From assembly GCA_964350945.1 (NCBI GenBank), contig CAYGLF010000014.1, positions 1-26,740 of the forward strand: a stretch of DNA of 26,740 nucleotides. Reading direction: 5' to 3'. This DNA is from CAYGLF01 sp964350945. Its GTDB lineage: Bacteria; Chlamydiota; Chlamydiia; Chlamydiales; JAAZZY01. Under the pieces are notes generated by a model. That model worked only from the letters and a program-made list of their open reading frames with translations. It searched no databases and was not told where the DNA came from. This document shows, piece by piece, positions 1 through 7,541 of this stretch (positions within the stretch are counted from its first letter, which is position 1; every line of letters begins with the position of its first letter). A program made the translations under genes and the position numbers.

Positions 1-1364
1 CCCCTCCGCTTGCTCAAAATATTGCCGCTAAAACTCCTCCTATCCACGAAGCTGCCCTCCATTCAAACGAGGATAAGGAACCTCCTTTCGAGAAGATTGA
101 ACCGCAAGTTACCAAAGTTTCTGAGCTTCAGAGAATGAATATTGCAGAGCTCAATAAATACGCTAAAAATTTTGGAATTAAAAATTTAGGGAACATGAGT
201 AAATCTCAGGTGGTCTTTGAGATTGTCAAATATAAGTCAGGAAAACTCAATGAGGTGCTTCAAGGAGAAGGCGTCTTAGAAGTTCTTCCAGACGGATATG
301 GTTTTTTAAGGTCCCCAGCCTACAATTATCTACCCTCTGCTGAGGATATTTATGTCTCTCCTCCACAAATCCGTCGCTTCGAACTCAAAAAAGGCGATAG
401 TATCAATGGATCTATCAGAGCTCCCAAAGACAAAGAGAAATATTTTGCCCTTTTAAAAGTAGAAAGAATTAATGACCATCCCCCAGAAAGGGCCAAAGAA
501 CGCGTTTCCTTTGAAAATCTAACTCCTCTCTATCCGGACGAACGCTTTGTTATGGAGACTTCTAAGGAAAACATCACCACTCGTGTTTTGGACTTAGCCG
601 CCCCTATTGGAAAGGGTCAGCGTGCACTGATTGTCGCTCCTCCAAGAACCGGAAAAACCATCATCATGGAAAAAATCATTAATTCGATTGCCTCGAATTC
701 TCCAGAGGTTAAAATTATGGTTCTTTTAGTGGGAGAGCGGCCTGAAGAGGTTACCGACATGGTTAGGCATGTCAAATCAGGGGAGGTCGTAGCCTCTACC
801 TTTGATGAGCCGCCCGAGCGTCATGTACAAGTTGCTGAGATGGTCATTGAAAAAGCCCGCCGCTTAGTAGAGTACGGAAATGATGTCGTTATCTTACTCG
901 ACTCCATTACTCGACTTGCCCGTGCTTATAATACTGTAGAGCCGCATTCTGGCAAAATCTTAACAGGTGGGGTAGATGCGAACGCCTTGCATAAGCCCAA
1001 ACGCTTCTTTGGAGCTGCTCGTAACATTGAGCATGGAGGCTCCTTAACAATCATAGCCACCGCTCTGATCGACACGGGGTCCCGTATGGATGAGGTTATC
1101 TTTGAAGAGTTTAAAGGAACTGGTAACATGGAACTAGTCCTAGACCCTCGCCTCTCTAACCGTCGCATATACCCAGCAATTGATATTGTTAAGAGTGGAA
1201 CTCGAAAAGAAGAGCTTCTCTATCATCCTCATGAGCTTGAAAAGGTCTATATGCTTAGAAGGAACACCGCCGATTTAACTCCGGTCGATGCCATGAATCT
1301 TTTAATAAGCAGATTAAAGAAAACTAGTAGTAACGCAGAATTTTTACTTTCCATGAAATCATAA
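1..1364 (+). CDS. rho: Transcription termination factor Rho (5' end outside window)
   Basis: Rho is the hexameric RNA-dependent ATPase that terminates transcription at untranslated RNA. Numbering from the in-window Met at 135, the protein shows an N-terminal Rho helix-hairpin region (MNIAELNKYA...), a cold-shock-like RNA-binding fold containing GYGFLRSP, a Walker A motif APPRTGKT with its lysine near residue 174, a Walker B region VVILLDSITRLARA, and the Q-loop and R-loop region with GGVDANALHKPKRFFGAARN. The frame has no stop from base 3 up to 135. It encodes a charged, proline-containing stretch ending SELQR directly before MNIAEL. Rho proteins with N-terminal extensions are known in chlamydiae, so the true start is probably upstream of the window and the Met at 135 is internal. 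The next gene begins 33 bases after the stop. Identification is near certain; only the start is unresolved. Confidence 0.96.
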   Translation, partial: PPLAQNIAAKTPPIHEAALHSNEDKEPPFEKIEPQVTKVSELQRMNIAELNKYAKNFGIKNLGNMSKSQVVFEIVKYKSGKLNEVLQGEGVLEVLPDGYGFLRSPAYNYLPSAEDIYVSPPQIRRFELKKGDSINGSIRAPKDKEKYFALLKVERINDHPPERAKERVSFENLTPLYPDERFVMETSKENITTRVLDLAAPIGKGQRALIVAPPRTGKTIIMEKIINSIASNSPEVKIMVLLVGERPEEVTDMVRHVKSGEVVASTFDEPPERHVQVAEMVIEKARRLVEYGNDVVILLDSITRLARAYNTVEPHSGKILTGGVDANALHKPKRFFGAARNIEHGGSLTIIATALIDTGSRMDEVIFEEFKGTGNMELVLDPRLSNRRIYPAIDIVKSGTRKEELLYHPHELEKVYMLRRNTADLTPVDAMNLLISRLKKTSSNAEFLLSMKS

Positions 1365-1391
1365 CTGTTATATTAAGAAATAAAACAGTTA
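1362..1391 (+). terminator. Weak inverted repeat overlapping the rho stop codon
   Basis: Arms TAACTGTT (1362-1369) and AACAGTTA (1384-1391) are perfect complements separated by 14 bases. The left arm includes the rho TAA stop. The stem is AT-rich and followed by AATTATT rather than a T run, so it is at best a weak transcription or processing signal before the gene at 1398. It could be chance. Confidence 0.2.
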
Positions 1392-1397
1392 ATTATT

Positions 1398-2240
1398 ATG
1401 CTCCGAAAGTTAATCATCTTTGTTTTATTTCTTGCTATTGGTGGTGGTGGTTATTACTACTACACACAGAATACTGATTCTGTGCATGAACTCGTCTCAA
1501 AGTATTTTGACAGCAGCAGCTTTCACACTCTTGAGATTCGCTATAGCGCCAAGGCTATAATGCAGGAAAATCAAGATAAGCTTCTAAAAGATGAATTCCA
1601 TAAATACCTAACTCCGGATCTACACTTTTATCCGTATATGTTGATGGAAGTGAAATACAGTAAAAAGAATAACACAACTGCAGAGGGAGTGATTCTTTGG
1701 GACTTAGAAAGCGGTGAGTTTGTGACGTCAACCGGCAGCTGGGAGAAAACGCATGGTTTTGAAGACTGTATTAATGCCCACCTGGACCAAAATGACTTTA
1801 GAGTGATTAATCACCTGGCAGCTCACGGAGGTCAACTGTCTCGAAAAGACCTCGCCAATGGCATCCATGTTGAGACTGAAATTTTAAATAAATGGCTCGA
1901 AAGCTGCATTAAGAAGAAAATGATTGTTCAGACCGGAAACGGCTTTAGACTACACCTACATAAACCTAAAATCGCCGTCCCCCCCCAAACTACCTTAGAG
2001 CATCACTTAGTTACCCAGTCTATTAAAGATGTTAAACAGCGCGCAAAAAGGTATAGCCCTCGACAAATTGAAAAGATTGCCTACTATGCTTTTGGAGCTG
2101 ATTTTTCAATCCGCAAGGCCACAGAAATCTTCCTTCCTATCTATAAAATTGATGTTCAAAATCCAGATGGATCTATATTAACCACCTATTGGAATGCTCT
2201 GACTGGAAAACAGATCAGCAATCTACATACAATTTTGTAA
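1398..2240 (+). CDS. Conserved-type membrane-anchored protein downstream of rho, winged-helix-like middle
   Basis: No function is recognised. The 280-residue product starts MLRKL and has one hydrophobic segment at about residues 4-22, followed by a Tyr-rich turn. That fits an N-in membrane anchor or an uncleaved signal. The middle, about residues 135-185, reads like a winged-helix fold: LSRKDLANGIHVE, then NKWLESCIKKKMIV, then a TGNGFRLHL hairpin. The C-terminal part, from about residue 220, has PIYKIDVQNPDGS and TTYWNALTGK, which suggests a small beta-rich domain. The gene starts 33 bases after rho on the same strand, so co-transcription is likely. No Shine-Dalgarno sequence is visible before the ATG. 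Chlamydia has an uncharacterised gene next to rho, and I infer this could be its counterpart, but I cannot align them here. Confidence 0.8.
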   Translation: MLRKLIIFVLFLAIGGGGYYYYTQNTDSVHELVSKYFDSSSFHTLEIRYSAKAIMQENQDKLLKDEFHKYLTPDLHFYPYMLMEVKYSKKNNTTAEGVILWDLESGEFVTSTGSWEKTHGFEDCINAHLDQNDFRVINHLAAHGGQLSRKDLANGIHVETEILNKWLESCIKKKMIVQTGNGFRLHLHKPKIAVPPQTTLEHHLVTQSIKDVKQRAKRYSPRQIEKIAYYAFGADFSIRKATEIFLPIYKIDVQNPDGSILTTYWNALTGKQISNLHTIL

Positions 2241-2280
2241 CTCCAAGCGCTGTTGGCAAACATTTCTCAAAAATTAATTA

Positions 2281-2309
2281 TTGCAAATAAGTAATTTTGA
2301 ATTCATAAT
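2281..2309 (+). promoter_or_regulatory. Candidate promoter for the photolyase gene
   Basis: TTGCAA (2281-2286), a 17-base spacer and CATAAT (2304-2309) form a plausible housekeeping-sigma promoter, preceded by an A/T-rich stretch (2269-2280). Transcription would start near 2316, leaving a leader of about 110 bases. The rest of the 2241-2426 gap is very AT-rich and shows no other feature. The call rests on sequence match only. Confidence 0.35.
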
Positions 2310-2426
2310 ATTTCTATCCGGTTTTTATTCAAAACAAACACCACACTAACTTCTATTTATAAACCAAAAAAATTCTTAAAAATTAATTTTATAAAAATAA
2401 TAATTAAACTCATTACATGAGCAAAT

Positions 2427-3755
2427 ATGAAAAAAAATGAAGCCGCTATAGTTTTATTTAATGACGATTTTCGAGTTCAAGACCACCCTGCACTGTGGAA
2501 TGCATGCAATGACTATGAGCAAGTACTTCCTTTATTTATTTTTGATGAAAATTTATATGGGCGCAAATTAGGATCCGCTGCAAAAGTTTTTTTACATCAT
2601 GTTCTTAAATCTTTTACACAAGAGCTAGATAAATCCTGTGAGCTTAACCTTATTTTAGCTAAGGGTGACACCTACCAAGTACTAGAAAGCTTTATCAAAG
2701 AAAATCAAGTGGACGCTCTTTACTTTAATCGTTCCTACACTGCTAATCAACTCAAGTTAGAAGCAAAAATTAAGACCCATTTCCAAGCACTAGATGTTAA
2801 ATCTTTTAAGGGCAAGTTGCTTTTTGAACCTTGGCAGATTAAAACCGGTAGTGGTGAGCATTTTAAGGTGTTTACCCCCTTTTTTAAACTGTGCATGAAA
2901 AACACTCCTCTGATTGGTAACTCATTGCCTGCTACAAAAGCTAAAAAATCTAAAAATGCTAGATCTCTAAAAATAGACTGCCTTAATTTACTCCCAAAAA
3001 ATGAGGGAGACTGGGCTCATCAACTGATTAGATATTGGCAATTTGATTACCAAAACCTTCATCAAAAAATTCAGCGTTTTTTAAGTTCTAAATTAGAATG
3101 CTATGGTAATGATCGTAATATGACTGATAAAGACGCGACCTCCAATCTGTCACCATATTTTCGTTTTGGTATGATTTCACCCAGACAAGTTTACCATGCT
3201 GCTACTAATTATAAAAATCATGAAAAATTTGTTTCTGAGATTTGCTGGCGTGAGTTTGCTTACCATATTTTGTATTTCTACCCCGATATTGCCAACCGAG
3301 AAATTCGTGAAGAGTATTCTCGCTTTGAATGGGAGGATAGTGATGAGCATTTTGATAAATGGAAAAAAGGAGAGACTGGGTTTGATATCGTTGATGCCGG
3401 TATGAAAGAGATCTATGCCCGCGGCACTATGCATAATAGAGTACGCATGATCACTGCTTCTTTTCTAATTAAAGATCTGATGATTAACTGGCGCCAAGGT
3501 GAGCAATATTTCTGGGACTGTTTAGTTGATGCTGATTATGCAGTGAATGCTTTTTCTTGGCAGTGGGTATTTGGCTCTGGTTTTGATGCCGCGCCTTATT
3601 TTCGAGTTTTTAATCCCAAACTGCAGCAAGATAAATTTGACCCCCAGCATCAATATTGCGATAAATGGCTTGGTAGCCGCACTACGGTGCCAGAAATGGT
3701 TGATCACTCTAAGCAAAGGGATCTTGTTTTGACCAAGTACAAAAAAACTTTATAA
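2427..3755 (+). CDS. phr: Deoxyribodipyrimidine photolyase (class I photolyase/cryptochrome family)
   Basis: This is a light-driven repair enzyme that splits UV-induced pyrimidine dimers using reduced FAD. The 442-residue length is normal for the class. An N-terminal alpha/beta photolyase domain (FNDDFRVQDHPALWNA, LPLFIFDENL) is followed by the helical FAD domain: TSNLSPYFRFGMISPRQ, EICWREF (W274, substrate-pocket Trp), TGFDIVDAGMKE and MHNRVRMITASFLIKDL, then WQWVFGSGFDAAPYFRVFNP. The electron-transfer triad is complete at W302, W355 and W378, with the same 53- and 23-residue spacings as W306, W359 and W382 of the E. coli enzyme. N374 matches the FAD-N5 asparagine N378. One oddity is Thr334 at the position of the usual Trp in the GWMHNR motif. 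A 7-codon reading frame starts at 2417 and overlaps this start codon. No Shine-Dalgarno sequence is visible. It could be a (6-4)-type or cryptochrome relative, but CPD repair is favoured. Confidence 0.93.
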   Translation: MKKNEAAIVLFNDDFRVQDHPALWNACNDYEQVLPLFIFDENLYGRKLGSAAKVFLHHVLKSFTQELDKSCELNLILAKGDTYQVLESFIKENQVDALYFNRSYTANQLKLEAKIKTHFQALDVKSFKGKLLFEPWQIKTGSGEHFKVFTPFFKLCMKNTPLIGNSLPATKAKKSKNARSLKIDCLNLLPKNEGDWAHQLIRYWQFDYQNLHQKIQRFLSSKLECYGNDRNMTDKDATSNLSPYFRFGMISPRQVYHAATNYKNHEKFVSEICWREFAYHILYFYPDIANREIREEYSRFEWEDSDEHFDKWKKGETGFDIVDAGMKEIYARGTMHNRVRMITASFLIKDLMINWRQGEQYFWDCLVDADYAVNAFSWQWVFGSGFDAAPYFRVFNPKLQQDKFDPQHQYCDKWLGSRTTVPEMVDHSKQRDLVLTKYKKTL

Positions 3756-3810
3756 TTGTCTATCTATGAACAGATAAGATGTGTCCCAGGAGAATCAAAG
3801 TGCCGCTAGT

Positions 3811-4140
3811 CTAGCTTTGAAGCTTCACAGCGGTTCCAACCACTAAGATTTCAGAGCTTTTAAGCATGACATTAGTGATTGAAAAACGCACACAAACAAT
3901 CGCATCAGCCCCTAATTTTTGAGCTTGCTCAATCATTCGTCCCTTGGCCTGCTCACGAGCTTCTGCAAGTACTTTTGTAAACTGAGGAACCTCTCCTCCA
4001 AAAATAGCACGCAGATTCCCGACAAATTCCATGACAAAATTACGGCACCTGACCGTATTCCCACAGACAATTCCAAGGCTCTTTTCAATTTTATACTCTG
4101 AAAATTGATCTTGCGAAGTGATATGAATAGGATCTTTCAT
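3811..4140 (-). CDS. YbjQ/UPF0145 family protein
   Basis: The 109-residue protein matches the YbjQ-type family (UPF0145), small cytosolic proteins that form oligomers and have been called heavy-metal-binding-like; their role is not established. Visible family features are a first strand ending KSLGIVCGNTVRCRNFV, a helix with REQAKGRMIEQAQKLGADAIV, and the closing strands VCVRFSITNV and EILVVGTAVKL. Length is typical of the family. The start is supported by a good ribosome binding site, GAGGG, five bases before the ATG. tRNA-Ser(GCU) lies 25 bases upstream on the same strand, so one transcript could carry both. The photolyase gene is convergent, with its stop 55 bases away. Confidence 0.88.
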   Translation of the reverse strand: MKDPIHITSQDQFSEYKIEKSLGIVCGNTVRCRNFVMEFVGNLRAIFGGEVPQFTKVLAEAREQAKGRMIEQAQKLGADAIVCVRFSITNVMLKSSEILVVGTAVKLQS

Positions 4141-4165
4141 AGAACCCTCAATTGGGTAAGAAATT

Positions 4166-4252
4166 CGGAAAGAGAGGGATTCGAACCCTCGGTACCCTTA
4201 CGAGTACGCGTCCTTAGCAGGGACGTGCCTTCGGCCACTCAGCCATCTTTCC
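4166..4252 (-). tRNA. tRNA-Ser (anticodon GCU)
   Basis: Read on the minus strand, the gene starts GGAAAGA at 4252 and folds as a type II tRNA. The seven-base acceptor pairs with TCTTTCC (4173-4167). The anticodon loop is CTGCTAA within a CGTCC/GGACG stem, giving anticodon GCU for AGC/AGU serine codons. A long variable arm (CGTACTCGTAAGGGTACC region) is followed by a perfect T stem GAGGG/CCCTC with loop TTCGAAT. The discriminator is G at 4166, as in bacterial serine tRNAs, and CCA is not encoded. Confidence 0.96.
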
Positions 4253-4339
4253 ATAAAATTTAAGAGACATAGAATAAACAGAGGACTTGCTTTTTTACAA
4301 GCTCTAAGTCTCCAGAATCAGGATAAAAGAAAAAGATTA

Positions 4340-5008
4340 TTAAAAAGAGAGGAAAATCCCCCCTCCAAAGTGAAAAGCAATGTTTGATACGTCAGCAAAC
4401 CCCTGGTAAACGGGAACTGATGCGTAGCTAAAGGTTGCCTTACTATCAAAAAAAATCCCGAACCAACGCGCTAGTTGCAGGGAGTAATTAACCCCTGTTA
4501 AGAGACTCAGTCCGGAGACAAAATATCCGTCTGTATCTAGCCAGGGAAAGCCTCCATGCTCACTAAATGGGTTGTTACGTATCCGAGATTCGGGGTGGGC
4601 AATGACAATTCCCTCACCTAGGATTAAGGAAAGAGAGGACACTTTATTGGAGCACAATAAAAAAAACTGGTCACAGAAAAGCAAATTAAAGCCGTTAGTT
4701 ATGGTAAATTCTTGAACATAACTTGGTACATTGCCCACCACATATATTTTGTGATGAATCAGTTCAGCTCCAATTTTAAACCAGTCATTTTTCTGATAGA
4801 GATAGCGCACTTGATAATAAGGCGAGCCCTCAAAAGATTTTGTTTTTACTTTAGGTCTAAGATTAACGTTAGCAAAAGGTGGTTGACGAAGGACAATTTT
4901 AGTGTAGACATTCTCTGCATAAGCAGTGCCTCCAGAAATCTGATGTTTTTCTAGGCTATACAAAGGAGCAATTAGAAAGAAAGTCAGCAGGGTTAAAAAA
5001 AATTTCAT
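4340..5008 (-). CDS. Secreted small outer-membrane beta-barrel candidate
   Basis: No named family is recognised. From the ATG at 5008 the product is 222 residues and opens MKFFLTLLTFFLIAPLYS, a clear Sec signal peptide with likely cleavage before LEKHQIS. An in-frame ATG at 5023 would add five residues and displace the signal, so I prefer 5008. The mature chain alternates hydrophobic and polar residues and is rich in aromatics and glycine. It ends ISFHF-type strands, precisely AFHFGGGIFLSF with a terminal Phe, typical of outer-membrane barrels recognised by BamA. Two nearby cysteines (FCDQFFLLCS) are unusual for a barrel but common in chlamydial envelope proteins, which use disulphide cross-links. 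It lies divergent from dnaB. Lipid A-modifying or porin-like roles are possible but unproven. Confidence 0.75.
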   Translation of the reverse strand: MKFFLTLLTFFLIAPLYSLEKHQISGGTAYAENVYTKIVLRQPPFANVNLRPKVKTKSFEGSPYYQVRYLYQKNDWFKIGAELIHHKIYVVGNVPSYVQEFTITNGFNLLFCDQFFLLCSNKVSSLSLILGEGIVIAHPESRIRNNPFSEHGGFPWLDTDGYFVSGLSLLTGVNYSLQLARWFGIFFDSKATFSYASVPVYQGFADVSNIAFHFGGGIFLSF

Positions 5009-5050
5009 ACGTTGATCATGCACATTCTTTTGCTATTTGTCATTTGTTTT

Positions 5051-5079
5051 TTGACTAATCACATCGAGTGTGCTATTTT
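5051..5079 (+). promoter_or_regulatory. Candidate dnaB promoter
   Basis: TTGACT (5051-5056), a 17-base spacer and TATTTT (5074-5079) make a good sigma-70-type match. Transcription would start near 5086. The alternative upstream ATG at 5070 lies inside this element, so the promoter supports translation from the ATG at 5118. Confidence 0.45.
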
Positions 5080-5117
5080 TCGTTTTTTATAAACAACCGC
5101 AGCCGCCTCTATCCAAG

Positions 5118-6515
5118 ATGACTTCAAATAAATCCATAAAAATCCCCCCCAACTCCAAAGAAGCTGAGATGATGGTTTTGGGTTGTATGCTCACAAATAT
5201 CAATAGCTTAAATTCAGCAGTTGATATCTTAGATGACACTGACTTCTACTTTAATGAACACCGCCTCATTTTTGCATCAATGGAATTTCTTTTTAAGAGT
5301 GACAAGCCAGCTGACGTACACTTAGTTGCTGAAGAATTAAAGCGACGCGATAAACTCAATGCAGTAGGAGGTGTCAGTTACTTAACAACGCTTGCACAGT
5401 ATGCAGGAACTTCTGCACACATCGAACACTATGCTAATTTAGTTCATGAAAAAGCCATTTTAAGACGGATGGCGAGAACGGCACAAGAGATTGAACAAGA
5501 TGCCTTTAATGAACCTGAAGATGTCTATTCCTCTCTAGACGAAGCCCAGCAAAAGCTTTTTAAAATCAGTCAATCTAATAGAGCTTCTGTAGGGGTAACA
5601 GTTTCTGAGATTCTTTCGGGGGCCAAATCCGACTCTTCAATGCCTTTTTTAAAAGAGCTTGAAAAAAAGCAGGAAGAGTATCAAAACCGTCCAGAAGGCG
5701 ACCCGGGAATTACAGGGCTGCCAACTCAATTTATAGATCTAGACCGCACCATCAACGGGCTAGGAAAATCTAACCTGATTATTTTAGCAGCTCGCCCAGC
5801 AATGGGAAAAACTCTCTTAGCTATGAACATCGCTTCTAATGTAGCCATCCACCAGAATCGAGCTGTAGGAATTTTCTCCTTGGAGATGGCGGCAGAACAG
5901 CTGCTGCATCGATTGATCTGCGCGCATGCAGAAGTTGAGTCCGAAAAAATCACAACTGGCTCTTTAAGCGGTCATGAATACCAAAGTGTGGTCTCAGCAG
6001 TCAGTGAATTTCAAAAGCATAATATTGTCATCGATGATCAGCCAGGGATAAAAATTACTGACCTTAGAGCACGAGCTCGCCGCATGAAAGAAGCCTATAA
6101 CATCGACCTTCTGGTGGTGGACTACTTACAACTACTTTCGGGATCCAATACTTCTAGAAATATGGAGAGCCGCCAAAGTGAAATTTCAGAAATTTCTCGT
6201 CTTTTAAAAAACTTAGCAAGAGAACTGGATATCCCTATTATCTGCCTTTCACAACTATCAAGAAGGGTTGAGGAGCGTACAGGCCACCGCCCTATGATGA
6301 GTGACCTTCGTGAAAGTGGGAGTATTGAGCAAGATGCAGATGTCGTTATTTTTATGCTTCGTAGAGACTACTACGACCCAATGGACAAACCGGGAATGGC
6401 AGAGCTTATCATTGCAAAAAACAGACATGGCGCCATTGGAAATGTGAATTTGACTTTCTTAAAAGAAGTGGTTAAGTTCTCAAATTATTCTGCGGACGAA
6501 GTTTCCTATACTTAA
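5118..6515 (+). CDS. dnaB: Replicative DNA helicase DnaB
   Basis: DnaB is the hexameric 5'-3' helicase that unwinds DNA at the replication fork and binds primase. From ATG 5118 the protein is 465 residues (MTSNKSIKIPPNSKEAE...), the usual length. The N-terminal helical domain includes EAEMMVLGCML. The RecA-like domain has Walker A ARPAMGKT (Lys231), GIFSLEMAAEQL, Walker B LLVVDYLQLL (Asp335), the CLSQLSRRVEERTGHRP motif and SDLRESGSIEQDADVV. No intein interrupts these motifs. A longer reading from 5070 would add a low-complexity leader and start inside the putative promoter, so 5118 is preferred although no clear Shine-Dalgarno sequence precedes it. The 3' end overlaps the stop of the opposing gene by 36 bases. 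In Chlamydia, dnaB is followed by mnmG and lplA; here an extra gene intervenes. Confidence 0.97.
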   Translation: MTSNKSIKIPPNSKEAEMMVLGCMLTNINSLNSAVDILDDTDFYFNEHRLIFASMEFLFKSDKPADVHLVAEELKRRDKLNAVGGVSYLTTLAQYAGTSAHIEHYANLVHEKAILRRMARTAQEIEQDAFNEPEDVYSSLDEAQQKLFKISQSNRASVGVTVSEILSGAKSDSSMPFLKELEKKQEEYQNRPEGDPGITGLPTQFIDLDRTINGLGKSNLIILAARPAMGKTLLAMNIASNVAIHQNRAVGIFSLEMAAEQLLHRLICAHAEVESEKITTGSLSGHEYQSVVSAVSEFQKHNIVIDDQPGIKITDLRARARRMKEAYNIDLLVVDYLQLLSGSNTSRNMESRQSEISEISRLLKNLARELDIPIICLSQLSRRVEERTGHRPMMSDLRESGSIEQDADVVIFMLRRDYYDPMDKPGMAELIIAKNRHGAIGNVNLTFLKEVVKFSNYSADEVSYT

Positions 6516-7265
6516 AAATCTACATGCCATTGAGACGGGCTTGCCTAAAGGGTGAAAAGCTTCAATCAAGGCACACCCTATATCCATAAAGTCTAAAATT
6601 CCTGAAGCTAGAGGTCGCGGTGCTGCCCTCGCTTTCTCCTTTCGAATTTCCCACCCCCTTTTTCCATAACCAAGGGACTTCCAAATAGGAATACACTGCT
6701 TATCTATAGCCAAAGTTCCAACTGCAAAATTATATACAAACTCTTCCGATGAGGGTCTTGTCACATTTAATAAAAAGCCATCTTGTTCAGAAGTGTTTGT
6801 GATTGATAGCAGTTGATCCCCCACATGCCTAGCAAAGATCTCCAATAGATTAATATTTTTAGATCTAAGAATAATATGATCTAATTCGGTGTCCTCTCCC
6901 TTATCGTATAAAGAAAGAGAGTGTATAGGAAATTCGGCATATCGTTTATTTGGAGCAAACAAGACATCTTTAGTGAGGTCGGTGATAGCGGGAATTATCT
7001 TTAAATTTCCAGACCTTGTTTTTTGGTAAGGGGTGTCTGTCTCTTTGAGATATAATAAAGGAGAGGTATTAATAGATTGCCCAAAGTAAGAGCTTGCTAC
7101 CACTCGGACCATCTCTATGATACCTAGCATTGTTTGCTCAGTTACTGGACATTCAAATAAGGGCTGAATCAAATGCTCTAGACTTTTTCCGACACAAAAC
7201 ATGACACTACCATCACTACATTGAAGTGCTGAGCTTGGACAATTAAAGGAAGAAATACATTCCAT
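6480..7265 (-). CDS. Orphan protein inserted between dnaB and mnmG
   Basis: I do not recognise this 261-residue protein. It has no signal peptide and no convincing membrane segment. The N-terminus is cysteine-bearing (FNCPSS, LQCSDGS, MFCVGK). The middle mixes hydrophobic and acidic segments (PIHSLSLYDKGEDTELDHIIL). The C-terminal third has a basic patch, GYGKRGWEIRKEKARAAPRP, before a hydrophobic helix-like end (FMDIGCALIEAFHPLG). The last 36 bases lie inside the dnaB coding region on the other strand, so the two genes converge tail to tail with overlapping ends. No ribosome binding site is obvious at the ATG at 7265. The unbroken length supports a real gene, but family, function and localisation are unknown. 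Confidence 0.65.
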   Translation of the reverse strand: MECISSFNCPSSALQCSDGSVMFCVGKSLEHLIQPLFECPVTEQTMLGIIEMVRVVASSYFGQSINTSPLLYLKETDTPYQKTRSGNLKIIPAITDLTKDVLFAPNKRYAEFPIHSLSLYDKGEDTELDHIILRSKNINLLEIFARHVGDQLLSITNTSEQDGFLLNVTRPSSEEFVYNFAVGTLAIDKQCIPIWKSLGYGKRGWEIRKEKARAAPRPLASGILDFMDIGCALIEAFHPLGKPVSMACRFLSIGNFVRRII

Positions 7266-7451
7266 AATGGAGATTAAACCGTTAACTTTTTTATTTAAAT
7301 ACTTACTAAAGTTCTAGTTTATTCAATAATTATTAAGATCTTATAAAACCCTAGAGTCTGAAAAGTGACATATTTATTTTTTGAACCACCTCTTAGAAAA
7401 TCCCTACTCAATTCTTATTTTAACCTGTTTGGAGGCACAAATAAGTTCTTC

Positions 7452-7481
7452 TTTACTTTTATCAACTCTATCTCCTAAAAT
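7452..7481 (+). promoter_or_regulatory. Candidate promoter for the bS22-mnmG-lplA unit
   Basis: TTTACT (7452-7457), an 18-base spacer and TAAAAT (7476-7481) resemble a sigma-70-type promoter. It lies about 60 bases upstream of the small ribosomal-protein gene. The remainder of the 7266-7541 gap shows only AT-rich sequence and a GGAG (7526-7529) before the next start. Confidence 0.3.
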
Positions 7482-7541
7482 TGCGTTGTTATTTTTAATT
7501 TAGTATCAAAAACTACCTGATTATTGGAGTAAATCCCCTAG

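Noticed and set aside
3426..3428. Thr334 of the photolyase as loss of the Trp electron-transfer triad
   Set aside because: Spacing shows the triad is W302, W355 and W378; Thr334 aligns with a different Trp, so the triad is intact.
4260..4310. Hairpin-like CTTG/CAAG element downstream of the barrel gene
   Set aside because: The stem has bulges and mismatches and no clean T tract; not distinguishable from chance.
5070..5117. Upstream ATG at 5070 as the dnaB start
   Set aside because: The added 16 residues are low-complexity and unlike DnaB N-termini, and the ATG lies within a good -35/-10 candidate, so 5118 is preferred.
5780..6380. Possible intein or frameshift in dnaB, a common intein host
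   Set aside because: Walker A, Walker B and downstream motifs follow without interruption at normal spacing.
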